Shown one piece after another: positions 30,918-38,812 of a DNA stretch of 64,000 nt. Made by a program: the position numbers and the translations under genes. Where the stretch lies: the IMG/VR virus record IMGVR_UViG_3300032462_000002, positions 42,871-106,870 of that record; one strand, given 5' to 3'. The notes under the pieces were generated by a model. That model was not told the DNA's origin. It was given only the letters and a program-made list of their open reading frames with translations, and ran no database searches. How positions within the stretch are numbered: position 1 is the first letter of the stretch; each line of letters starts with the position of its first letter. Source of the stretch: a virus.

Positions 30918-31512
30918 TGGATCAACGGCTGATTTGAAGATGGCTGAACTTATGGCACGCTACAACGTACCAACCATTTTCTATTGGCCATCCATGCTAG
31001 GCAAAGCCAAGAATATGGCAATGACGAGTTCTTGGCTCACAGAAAAGGACTGCAAAGAGATAGCCAGTCGATTTGAAATCGGATCACATTCTGCGAGTCA
31101 TCAAGCAATGAGCAAAATGACCATTCCCCAATTGGGGATGGAAATTACAGATTCTCGTAAACACTGGCAAGACTTGACCGGGCAAGAAATTAAATCCTTT
31201 GCGTATCCTAAAAGCAGCATGAATAGTTTAACAAAAGCTCTTATTCGAGGAGCGGGCTACGAATCTGCTCGCACCAGCATACCGGGACACTTACAACCCG
31301 GTGACGATCCTTTTGCAATTCAATGCACAGTTCAAATCGGGATCGACCGCATTGAATACGTTGATAGATGCTGGGAATACTTTGCTGACGATATGTTATC
31401 CAAAGCAGAACCCAATAGTGTTTTCTACATCTTCGGAAACTCTTGGGATGTAGAAGCATACAACGATTGGGATGCTTTAGAGTCGCTTCTTATGAAGATA
31501 AAGTCCGCTTAA
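30892..31512 (+). CDS. polysaccharide deacetylase (NodB homology domain)
   Basis: A 206-residue NodB-family deacetylase, removing acetyl from N-acetylated sugars. Visible: ASWDDGS with catalytic D8 and metal D9, GSHSASH with H66 and H70 as the H-x-x-x-H pair, FAYPKSS matching motif 3, and a C-terminal FYIFGNSWDVE where the usual motif-5 histidine would be. No signal peptide, so it acts on cytoplasmic sugar intermediates, fitting its overlap with the GT2-GT9 fusion. Confidence 0.88.
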   Translation: MDVLASWDDGSTADLKMAELMARYNVPTIFYWPSMLGKAKNMAMTSSWLTEKDCKEIASRFEIGSHSASHQAMSKMTIPQLGMEITDSRKHWQDLTGQEIKSFAYPKSSMNSLTKALIRGAGYESARTSIPGHLQPGDDPFAIQCTVQIGIDRIEYVDRCWEYFADDMLSKAEPNSVFYIFGNSWDVEAYNDWDALESLLMKIKSA

Positions 31513-31687
31513 ACCAAGAAAACCAAGGTTCTTTTTCTGGAAGTGGGTCCATTTCATCTAAGAAGTCATTGATATAATCTTCCAAAACGAATTGCGGAAT
31601 CCAACCTAACTTTTCAGTTGTAAACTGAATGTCTGCTAGTGTTGTGTCGGCTTCACCAGGACGCTGAGGTATGTATGCAGTCTTCAT
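31490..31687 (-). pseudogene. C-terminal remnant of a nucleotide-sugar epimerase
   Basis: A 65-residue ORF, with MKTAYIPQRPGEADTTLADI followed by KLGWIPQFVLEDYINDFLD. This is the diagnostic C-terminus of extended-SDR UDP-sugar epimerases (R-P-G-E/D ... T-x-A-D ... LGW-x-P ... LE). The Rossmann N-terminal three-quarters are absent. It overlaps the NodB gene's 3' end antisense by 23 bp. Evidence that a second epimerase was once present; the intact one is at 38813. Confidence 0.65.
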
Positions 31688-31743
31688 AAAATAGAATAAA
31701 TTGTACTATATATCTTAGCTGCTTCTGACAACAAGGAGGAATC

Positions 31744-32181
31744 ATGAAACGACAGCTTACCGCATTTGAAGTACAAGATGTTCTTCACAAACTAGAATTA
31801 TATCTTGGCGATCTAAAGGTTCGCTGGGACCAGGAAAACTCTGGAACTCGCTCTTGGTTCACGGTGCCAAGAAGCTACATCTTAAAAGCCACGACATTTA
31901 TTGTCGGCATTCTTGACGAATTGATTACATTTGTCGAACCGATTATTCCAGAAGGCAGCGATAAGAAAGCTGCTGTTATGGCAGTAATAGGAAAACTATT
32001 TGACTACATTGTAGTTCAAGCGTTCCCTTTCTGGCTGAGGCCATTTGCAGGGACAATCAAGACAATTATTGTGGGCATTGTCATCGGTCACTTGATTGAT
32101 TTCATCGTCACAAAATACAACTCTGGTTATTGGTCAATGAAGCAGGAGGCTACAAATGGCACAACGGATCAAGTTGCGTAA
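31744..32181 (+). CDS. hydrophobic-helix protein coupled to the subtilase, 145 aa
   Basis: A 145-residue protein with AAGGAGG before the ATG. Hydrophobic helices at about 41-58 and 102-125 (TIKTIIVGIVIGHLIDFIV) suggest membrane association. Its last 26 bp overlap the subtilase start, so the two are co-translated and it may anchor or regulate the protease. A CTATATATC element lies at 31706-31714. Function otherwise unknown. Confidence 0.7.
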   Translation: MKRQLTAFEVQDVLHKLELYLGDLKVRWDQENSGTRSWFTVPRSYILKATTFIVGILDELITFVEPIIPEGSDKKAAVMAVIGKLFDYIVVQAFPFWLRPFAGTIKTIIVGIVIGHLIDFIVTKYNSGYWSMKQEATNGTTDQVA

Positions 32182-33112
32182 TCCCGTATGCAATCTTTTG
32201 CCATACGAACGGGAAGATTTCTTGACTATTCAAGAGGTCGCACAAAAAATAGGGTGGGAAATTACAGCATTCAATCTTCCAGAAGCCTGGGAATTCTCCA
32301 AGGGCGAAGGAGTGATCGTTGCTGTACTCGATACGGGAGCAGATTTAGACCATGATGACCTCGTGGAAAATCTTCTTCCTGGCAGGAACTTTGTTGATTC
32401 AAATTCACCGCCAGAAGATGATAACGGTCATGGATCACACGTCGCTGGCATCATCTGTGCTGCTAATAATGATTTTGGAGTTGTAGGTGTTGCTCCAAAG
32501 GCCAAGATCATTCCGGTTAAGGTGTTAGACAATAAAGGTGCGGGGAACCTACCAAACGTCGCCAATGGAATTCGTTGGGCCGCAGATCAAGGTGTTGACT
32601 TTATTACGTTGTCGCTTGGCGCACCGGCTCAAATGCCAATGATTCAAGATGCCATTCGTTATGCGGCATCCAAAGGAGCAGTAACTTGGTGTGCTGCTGG
32701 TAATGCTGGCAAAACACGACAGATATTCTATCCGGCTGCTTATCCCGAAGTAATCGGCATTGGTGCCATTGATGAAAACTTCGACCGTGCTTCTTTTAGC
32801 TGCACAGGTCCAGACTTGGATTTTGTGGCCCCAGGAGTAAAAATTTTGAGTACGGTTCCAGACAACTGGTATGCCGTTCTATCAGGCACGAGTATGGCAA
32901 ATCCATTTGCCGTAGGCGTGGCGTCATTGCTGTTGTCTTACAAGCGGACCAAGAATCTGAATATTCAGTTGAGAAATAATACTGACTATATCAATTTAAT
33001 GAAATCTTACACAATATCAACGAAAAATCCCGAATACGCCGGTCAAAGATTCTTTGAGGGATTCGGGATTATCGACCCACGCAAGATGGAATATTGGGTT
33101 AAGTCACATTAG
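32156..33112 (+). CDS. intracellular subtilisin-like serine protease (S8)
   Basis: A 318-residue subtilase without signal peptide. The triad is complete: D59 in AVLDTG, H92 in NGHGSHVAG and S246 in SGTSMANP, with oxyanion N183 in AAGNAG. The N-terminal NLLPYERE matches the LIPY-type pro-sequence of Bacillus intracellular proteases, which blocks the active site until removed. The ~45-residue C-terminal extension is unusual. Possible jobs: cleaving host proteins, processing phage precursors such as tagged head proteins, or both. Convergent with the McsA-like gene. Confidence 0.94.
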   Translation: MAQRIKLRNPVCNLLPYEREDFLTIQEVAQKIGWEITAFNLPEAWEFSKGEGVIVAVLDTGADLDHDDLVENLLPGRNFVDSNSPPEDDNGHGSHVAGIICAANNDFGVVGVAPKAKIIPVKVLDNKGAGNLPNVANGIRWAADQGVDFITLSLGAPAQMPMIQDAIRYAASKGAVTWCAAGNAGKTRQIFYPAAYPEVIGIGAIDENFDRASFSCTGPDLDFVAPGVKILSTVPDNWYAVLSGTSMANPFAVGVASLLLSYKRTKNLNIQLRNNTDYINLMKSYTISTKNPEYAGQRFFEGFGIIDPRKMEYWVKSH

Positions 33113-33698
33113 ATTCATTTTGAAGTTGTTCCCGTAGTTCTTGAATCTTTAATTTCAAAACTCCCGCAACTTCATAGTTCTCAACCTTGACGGCCTTGGC
33201 CATCTTGTCCTCAAGGTTTTTAATTTGATCTCGAATATTAAGCGCCGCTTCTTCTACGAGGCGGCGTTTTTCTTGTTCTTCAGGAAATCGTTTAGGCACT
33301 TTTCCGATGTGCTTGGTAGCTCCGTTTTGGCATTTCTGTAAAATGTGTTCAATAGAAGCGTGATAATGCTCATAGCATTTTACACAACCAAATTTACCAG
33401 TCTTGGCTATGTCCTCTGGAGTTGTACCACAACCAGGACATTTAGTCGATGATCTTGCAGCTTCACGCTTTTTTGAAGCGACAGTTCCGAGCATTAGCAG
33501 GGACAACAAACCGAGCAAACCACCCAAACCAGAGAGCTTCTCTGGTTCTAGCTTTATCTCTGATTCAATTGGACCGCCTGTATATTTGGCTGCACATTTT
33601 TCACACATATGCAAGTCTGTGTAGCTTCCATCTTTTAATTCTGTGATATGAAGAACCTTCTTCTCATCACAGGGCTGTTTGGAATATGGACAATCCAT
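33099..33698 (-). CDS. McsA-like zinc-finger/UVR protein
   Basis: A 199-residue protein with the McsA plan: a first zinc-binding unit (C3..C10 with HMCEKCA at about 31-37), a leucine/glycine-rich link (55-74), a second unit KCPGCGTT ... FGCVKCYEHYHA, HIGKVP, and a C-terminal UVR-type helix pair with LEDKMAKAVKVENYEVA. In Firmicutes and relatives McsA activates the arginine kinase McsB and delivers substrates to ClpC. No McsB-like gene is in the window. The link is more hydrophobic than usual. Confidence 0.85.
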   Translation of the reverse strand: MDCPYSKQPCDEKKVLHITELKDGSYTDLHMCEKCAAKYTGGPIESEIKLEPEKLSGLGGLLGLLSLLMLGTVASKKREAARSSTKCPGCGTTPEDIAKTGKFGCVKCYEHYHASIEHILQKCQNGATKHIGKVPKRFPEEQEKRRLVEEAALNIRDQIKNLEDKMAKAVKVENYEVAGVLKLKIQELREQLQNESNVT

Positions 33699-33701
33699 AA
33701 G

Positions 33702-34283
33702 TCATTCCTTTTTTCTTTCGATTAACTTTTCGACATTGTGAACAGATCGGATTTGATTAAGTGTGAACTCACTTTCTTTCTTATCCAATTTGCTGAATTC
33801 CTTCAATGTCTTATCGGCGAAATCTTCGTAAGCGATGGCGTATTTCTTTCTTAGGTCCAATAGTTGATTATTGTATTTCTCGACATCGGTTTTAAGAGCA
33901 GGCTTATTTTCTTTTTCGCCTTCACCTTTTGGTTCATAAGCAGGGTCATCGAACTTTTTAAGTTCACGTTCCCATGCCTTTTGCAAATTGGTCATCAACT
34001 TAGTCTGTTTTTCGGCCAACTCAAGTATAAAAACATTCTGCTCTTGAGTCGAAAAATCACTGAGCTTTTTTTCTTTTTTTGAATCTTTGGCTACCAATTT
34101 GAGGTCTTTATATCCACCACTAAAAGTGGCTGATTCTACTTTTTTGAAATAGTCAAAAGTATTTTTATAGTCTTCCAGAAAAGGAGCAGACTCTTGAACC
34201 AAGATGACTATTTGTGCTTTAGCAGGTTGGCAAACGCCAACGGACACAATCAAGGCGAACAAAAGAAGCAATAGGTTTTTCAT
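33702..34283 (-). CDS. exported helical protein, 193 aa
   Basis: A 193-residue protein with GGAGATG before the ATG and a signal peptide (residues 1-23, KNLLLLLFALIVSVGVCQP). The mature part is highly charged and helical, with repeated Lys/Asp/Glu segments, including LAEKQTKLMTNLQKAWEREL and DEFADKTLKEF-type stretches, likely coiled coil. It is 3 bp upstream of the McsA-like gene and probably in one operon with it. Function unknown. Confidence 0.75.
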   Translation of the reverse strand: MKNLLLLLFALIVSVGVCQPAKAQIVILVQESAPFLEDYKNTFDYFKKVESATFSGGYKDLKLVAKDSKKEKKLSDFSTQEQNVFILELAEKQTKLMTNLQKAWERELKKFDDPAYEPKGEGEKENKPALKTDVEKYNNQLLDLRKKYAIAYEDFADKTLKEFSKLDKKESEFTLNQIRSVHNVEKLIERKKE

Positions 34284-34336
34284 TTCATCTCCAATATGTG
34301 GAACGTCACATATTCATAGGAGCAACAAGTATGAAA

Positions 34337-35161
34337 TTATGCTGGAATGCCATCACCTTTTATTCTCAAAACAAAACCGTCATTTTCAATTGCTGGCGTA
34401 TTGACAGGAACTATTCTCTTGATCCACACAGGAATACTATCAAGGGGACGAATATCGCCTACAGAAGCCGTTGAATCAAAAACGATATTGTTGGGGTTTG
34501 TGGTATCGACATCAATAACGTCGGCCACACGATTGATGGGACCACCATTAACGGACTTGGCAACACTAATGGTTGTCAGTTGACTAGACACTAGATTATT
34601 CCCGCCAGCTTTGAGAACCAAAACTTCGTGATGCCTTTTGGATGCCGCTCCTACAAAATCAATTTCAAACGTCGCACTTGAACCCGACAACAACCCAGAA
34701 ACCGTAACATCTTCGAGATTGGCAATAGATCGAATCGCAGTTTGAAGGTTTCCTGACCAAATGCTTAAATTTGCATCGTAATTTACGATTATATCGTGGT
34801 TGCTGGTGTCTGTATACGTCAATGTAAAAGAACCACTTGTAATGGACGTGGCGTTCGCAACAGTTAAATTCTGTCGTTCATTGGATAAATCGAATCCCAA
34901 TTGCACCGTTACTTCGCCAGGAACAGTGTAGGCAACATAAATCAATGCGTTGTATAAAGAATCAACATTGCTTTCATTGTTGACATAAAAACACCGATAG
35001 TCAATGACGCCCGATTTAGTTTCGGCATTCGACACATCATCAAACAATCTCTTGTTGAGGATTGGCTGCACAGAGGGTTCGCCGCCCAGAGAGTTGTTGG
35101 GATCGGAATTTATGCTGCCACCTGAAAAAGTAAAAGTAATGTCGGAAATTGACAAGCTCAT
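34337..35161 (-). CDS. beta-rich virion-type protein, 274 aa
   Basis: A 274-residue beta-rich protein, MSLSISDITFTFSGGSINSDPNNSLGG, with Thr/Ser/Asn-rich strands, repeated GSFTLTYTDTS-type units and no cysteine apart from one. The start overlaps the stop of the HTH gene as TAATG. Composition and the N-terminal GGSINSDPNNSLGG-x-x-S pattern are typical of phage tail or baseplate-associated proteins. Specific position in the virion cannot be assigned. Confidence 0.68.
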   Translation of the reverse strand: MSLSISDITFTFSGGSINSDPNNSLGGEPSVQPILNKRLFDDVSNAETKSGVIDYRCFYVNNESNVDSLYNALIYVAYTVPGEVTVQLGFDLSNERQNLTVANATSITSGSFTLTYTDTSNHDIIVNYDANLSIWSGNLQTAIRSIANLEDVTVSGLLSGSSATFEIDFVGAASKRHHEVLVLKAGGNNLVSSQLTTISVAKSVNGGPINRVADVIDVDTTNPNNIVFDSTASVGDIRPLDSIPVWIKRIVPVNTPAIENDGFVLRIKGDGIPA

Positions 35162-35466
35162 TATTTGTTCCCTTCAGTAATATTTTTCGCAAGGATATAT
35201 CGGACATTCCGAGGGGTATATCCTGTAAATTCGGCTATTTCTCGCACACCCCAGCCCAATTGAGAAAGATTCATCACTTTCTGATGATTTACCTTTTGTC
35301 TATTTGGCGACACATCATTTGAGTGTAGAATACGATATATTTCCGCCTCCGACTTCCCAAATTGCTGGGCGATTTCCGAGATGCGTATTTTTGGGCTGTT
35401 AAGGTAAACATTTATGATGTCCCCGTCCCCGCCCTGATCGGTTATGAATTGTTTGAATCCGTACAT
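35161..35466 (-). CDS. tagged helix-turn-helix protein, 101 aa
   Basis: A 101-residue protein opening MYGFKQFITDQGGDG, a good match to the N-terminal tag. Two helix-turn-helix units follow: IRISEIAQQFGKSEAEIYRIL (shown in part) at ~28-48 and WGVREIAEFTGYTPRNVRYIL at ~72-92. A sequence-specific DNA-binding protein that may be packaged and delivered with the genome, or used to organise it. Its stop overlaps the start of the next virion-type gene. Confidence 0.72.
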   Translation of the reverse strand: MYGFKQFITDQGGDGDIINVYLNSPKIRISEIAQQFGKSEAEIYRILHSNDVSPNRQKVNHQKVMNLSQLGWGVREIAEFTGYTPRNVRYILAKNITEGNK

Positions 35467-35553
35467 GCTTTATTAACGCTTGTGGGATATTTTTTCCCAA
35501 AGGGCATTGACCCACTTGATGAGCAACTGTAACATTTAGGACTGGAGACTGAT

Positions 35554-36330
35554 ATGAGTTACAACCGCTATATCGACTGGAAGCCGGTCCCGGCAAACTC
35601 GAAGATTCTACAGATATATTCCAAAGGATTGGAATATGCCTTGGTTTCTGCCGATTACGAGCAGTGTCATCCATTCGTGTGGTGTAAAGACTTTCTCCAT
35701 GATGTCATGTATGGAACTTTGCACAATAAATGGTTTGAAATATACAAGTTCAAATACAACCCGACACTTGATTCGGCTCCTTGTCTTGACCGGATTCGGT
35801 TGTTGCTCACAAATTCAAAAGACAAGAAATTTGCAGAAAAAATTCCGGCTGTTATTGATTTCATAAATCAAATTGAAGAACGCCTCAAAATCAAAAAGTC
35901 ATTTGCTCGAAAATGCGGTTGTCCACCCGAAGCATACCAAAAAGCTGGTGTGTTTATGTTTGAAGGCAGCAAGAGATGGATTCAATCACCGCCAATGCTT
36001 TCGCTCTACACTTTGTTGTTGCGTGTAGGGTTCTGTCACACAGTAGGTGACTCCTTTTTGAAAACAATCGAAGGAGTCAAGTCTGGCGAGATCAAACCTT
36101 ACCAGAAGAAGGACGGATACTGGCTTAAAAGCTCAGATATTGCCCTTCAAAAGATTTTGCGGGTCGGCGACCGACGAATCTTCTACAGAGATATTCAGTT
36201 GAACTACCCTAGCAATATGCAGATCGACTCGATCCACAACAAGCTGGGTATTATCGGGTTTGCCACGGACATAATGTACAATGCCATTGGCCAACCCGTT
36301 CTCGTTCCGTACTGGCACTATCAAAAGTGA
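35554..36330 (+). CDS. unknown protein preceding the amidoligase, 258 aa
   Basis: A 258-residue protein behind GGAG, 9 bp before the amidoligase gene. The first half is alpha/beta with WCKDFLHDVMYGTLHNKWFEIY; a basic middle (RLKIKKSFARKCGCPPEAYQ) leads to a helix-rich end with GDSFLKTIEGVKSGEI and NKLGIIGFATDIM. Cysteines at KCGC are isolated. Operon position suggests it supplies or binds the amidoligase substrate. I do not recognise the family. Confidence 0.7.
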   Translation: MSYNRYIDWKPVPANSKILQIYSKGLEYALVSADYEQCHPFVWCKDFLHDVMYGTLHNKWFEIYKFKYNPTLDSAPCLDRIRLLLTNSKDKKFAEKIPAVIDFINQIEERLKIKKSFARKCGCPPEAYQKAGVFMFEGSKRWIQSPPMLSLYTLLLRVGFCHTVGDSFLKTIEGVKSGEIKPYQKKDGYWLKSSDIALQKILRVGDRRIFYRDIQLNYPSNMQIDSIHNKLGIIGFATDIMYNAIGQPVLVPYWHYQK

Positions 36331-36339
36331 GGATTAGTT

Positions 36340-37281
36340 ATGGGCTTTACATTTGGAAGCGACCCTGAGTTCATGTTGACGCATCATGATGAACTCAAGA
36401 GCGCAATCGACATTCTTCCCAAAAAAGAAAATGCCGTAATCAAACACGGGCATGGATATTACTTCGATAATGTCTTAGCTGAGATTGCAGTAAAACCAGC
36501 CAAGAATAAAGACGAAGCTCTATACAACATGCGATCTGCGCTGCATGGACTTGCTCAGGTCATTCAACCTGCCAAGTTCGTCACAAGGGCATCTGGCAAT
36601 TACCCTAAAAAAGAATTGAATTGCCCTGATGCCAAGATTGCTGGATGTAATCCAGAATGGAACGTGTACAGTCTTCAACAGGTATTCCCACCCGACGAGG
36701 ATGTGGACCTTCTGGATGGCTACTACCAGTTCAAGACGCCATTCCGTTCAGCGGGCGGTCACATCCATATTGGAAGTGATAGCCTTCAAGACCCTATGGA
36801 AGCATTCAGCGTCATTCGCATGATGGACTTGTTCCTGGGCATTCCTTCTATCTTTATGGATACAGATGAGACATCCAAAGACAGAAGAACAATCTATGGT
36901 CATGCAGGGTCGCATCGTATTCCAGATTATGGTTTGGAATATCGTGCATTGGGTAATTTCTGGCTGTCATCGCCAGAGCATGTTGCTTTGATGTACGATC
37001 TCACTGAATTCGTTTTAGGCTTTGTAAACAAAAAAACCCACGAACGATTCTGGACTGTGAACGAGGATTTGTTGGACGAAGACGATCCCAGCGTTGCGTA
37101 TTCTTGTTTTGGCTACGATGTCAATATGCTCCGCAAAGCAATTGACACATGCAGCAGAAAAGAAGCTGATAAGTTCATGATATTCGTGAGCAACTATCTG
37201 CCGACTCGTTTGTCACAAGCGATTGAACGGCTTTCTGGTAAAGCCCTTCCTGATCCTTATGTCGCATGGAATATTGAATAA
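36340..37281 (+). CDS. phage-type COOH-NH2 ligase (amidoligase, phiEco32-like type 2)
   Basis: A 313-residue ATP-grasp-related amidoligase. Family marks in order: FGSDPEFMLT (4-13), VLAEIAVKPAKN (~46-57), FRSAGGHIHIGS (~131-142), and HRIPDYGLEYRALGNFWLSSP (shown in part). Such enzymes form amide bonds between a carboxyl and an amine using ATP, but their natural substrates in phages are unproven; proposed roles include modifying peptides, cell-wall or surface glycans. Its stop overlaps the ATG of the hydrolase (TAATG). Confidence 0.88.
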   Translation: MGFTFGSDPEFMLTHHDELKSAIDILPKKENAVIKHGHGYYFDNVLAEIAVKPAKNKDEALYNMRSALHGLAQVIQPAKFVTRASGNYPKKELNCPDAKIAGCNPEWNVYSLQQVFPPDEDVDLLDGYYQFKTPFRSAGGHIHIGSDSLQDPMEAFSVIRMMDLFLGIPSIFMDTDETSKDRRTIYGHAGSHRIPDYGLEYRALGNFWLSSPEHVALMYDLTEFVLGFVNKKTHERFWTVNEDLLDEDDPSVAYSCFGYDVNMLRKAIDTCSRKEADKFMIFVSNYLPTRLSQAIERLSGKALPDPYVAWNIE

Positions 37282-37946
37282 TGTATGAAGTATTCGTTCG
37301 TGAATCACACGGAGAGTGTCTAGGTTTAATCGTGTTGCTACCGGGTCGTGGACAGCCTGCAAAGGACATCCTGACCCGGTATCATCGCTATTCGACATTA
37401 GATCAATTCACATTGGTGGCTGTAGAGCCAGTCGATGAATGGTATCCTGCGCCAAATGGCGCAGAAGATCAAATGGAAGCGGTATGGGGGCTGAGGCTAT
37501 CTGTGCCTCAGATGGATGGGTTCATTGCTGAACTTGAAGAAGAATTTGAAGTGGATAGGTCCAATGTGACCTTGAGTGGTTTTTCAGCCGGGGCTGTAAT
37601 GGCAATTCAAATTGCGGCCCACACAGATAGACCATTCAACTCTGTGATTGCTCACAATGGAGCAATTCTGGCACCTGAAGAATTGCCAGAGTCAATTCAT
37701 CCAACTAAATATCTTGTTCTTCACAACGAAAATGACGATTGCTTTTCATGGGAAGAACGATATTTGCCTATGAAGAATGCACTAATGGAACGAGGTTACG
37801 ACTTAGAAGTGTTCGAGAACGAAGTCGGTGGTCACTATATCGCTCCAGAAGACGTTGAAGAAGTTGGCCTCTGGTTGAGAGAGCAATATGATTTACCTAT
37901 GCCGGAAAAATCAACGGACTCTTTTTCTGAAGAGTCTCCCGAATAA
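37281..37946 (+). CDS. alpha/beta hydrolase (phospholipase/carboxylesterase-like)
   Basis: A 221-residue alpha/beta hydrolase of the carboxylesterase/YpfH type. LLPGRGQPAKD marks the oxyanion strand, LSGFSAGAVMA carries the nucleophile serine (G-x-S-x-G), NENDDCFSWEE the acid and GGHYIAPED the histidine. The C-terminal 25 residues are Ser/Glu-rich. Being coupled to an amidoligase, it may undo or trim the ester/amide products, or activate the substrate. It overlaps the convergent Prim-Pol gene by 50 bp. Confidence 0.88.
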   Translation: MYEVFVRESHGECLGLIVLLPGRGQPAKDILTRYHRYSTLDQFTLVAVEPVDEWYPAPNGAEDQMEAVWGLRLSVPQMDGFIAELEEEFEVDRSNVTLSGFSAGAVMAIQIAAHTDRPFNSVIAHNGAILAPEELPESIHPTKYLVLHNENDDCFSWEERYLPMKNALMERGYDLEVFENEVGGHYIAPEDVEEVGLWLREQYDLPMPEKSTDSFSEESPE

Positions 37947-38607
37947 CTCGGCATGATTGCCTCAAGTCGAACTCTCGACACTTGTGACACATCCACGACA
38001 ACTTGTATTCTTGGAAGGCCCTCATTTCCAATAATAAACGCTTTTTGTGAATGAAGAATTCTTCTTTGCAACATTTGCATATCGTTTGAGTGTATCCGTC
38101 TTTGGCTTGTTTGCCAATTTTATGTTTGGAATTATGCGATTCATAATATCGCAGTAATTCATCAGGCATATTTGGCACTATGAAATTAGAGCCAACCAGC
38201 CAGCCATATTTAGAACCATCTTTGTGCATTGACGGCGGCACAACAGATTGATGTTTGTGCGCACGGAATTCCATTCCGTTAAAGACCTTGCGAGTCAAAG
38301 AGGGATCGGGATTCAAAAAAATATGATGTGTTGACTTGGAGCTACGAAACTTAGGATGAGGCGTATATTCTGTCATCTGATGCAAAAGATCATTCGCCTC
38401 TTCTGTATCTCCTTCAACGTCTACTACACTCCCAAGCAATATACCCATTTCGTAGGCGTTTTCAATTTCAAAGTATGGACGCCATTTTTCAGCGGTCCAG
38501 TTGCCATTCCAATTTAGTCCAACAGGGGCTTTCTTTGCTTTGAAAATCGCAATGGGCTGGAACCCGGCTTGAACGTAGAGTTCAAACCATTCTGCTTTTG
38601 TTGGCAT
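37897..38607 (-). CDS. primase-polymerase (Prim-Pol, AEP) with C-terminal zinc finger
   Basis: A 236-residue archaeo-eukaryotic-type Prim-Pol. The acidic motif VVDVEGD (D63, E65), the STHHIF motif (H94/H95) and VVPPSMHKDGSKYGW (123-136) follow the order of the bifunctional primase/polymerase N-terminal family. The C-terminus adds a zinc site with C177, C179/180 and C207, C210, joined by a basic helix. No helicase domain is fused. It could prime phage replication or restart; stand-alone AEPs also occur in defence modules. Confidence 0.82.
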   Translation of the reverse strand: MPTKAEWFELYVQAGFQPIAIFKAKKAPVGLNWNGNWTAEKWRPYFEIENAYEMGILLGSVVDVEGDTEEANDLLHQMTEYTPHPKFRSSKSTHHIFLNPDPSLTRKVFNGMEFRAHKHQSVVPPSMHKDGSKYGWLVGSNFIVPNMPDELLRYYESHNSKHKIGKQAKDGYTQTICKCCKEEFFIHKKRLLLEMRAFQEYKLSWMCHKCREFDLRQSCRVIRETLQKKSPLIFPA

Positions 38608-38618
38608 GTGCGTCCTGC

Positions 38619-38777
38619 TTACGAGTGAGATGGATCACGAAGATACGCTTTTGTAGCTTCAATAATATTGTCAGTGGTGAGACTTTCAATAACAATGCCC
38701 TGACGATGCGCCCACTCTACCACCTTGAGAATATTCTTCTCATTTGATTTGTTGAGCCAGAAGTTTCGCAGTTTCAT
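38619..38777 (-). CDS. small tagged helical protein, 52 aa
   Basis: A 52-residue ORF from the ATG at 38777, MKLRNFWLNKSNE, fitting the tag family; the frame extends to 38819 but overlaps the promoter of the epimerase. The remainder is one amphipathic helix plus YLRDPSHS end. It diverges from the epimerase gene and precedes the Prim-Pol gene by 11 bp on the same strand, so it may be co-transcribed with it. Confidence 0.5.
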   Translation of the reverse strand: MKLRNFWLNKSNEKNILKVVEWAHRQGIVIESLTTDNIIEATKAYLRDPSHS

Positions 38778-38812
38778 TTTGCACACTCTACTATTGTTAA
38801 GAGGTAAAATCA

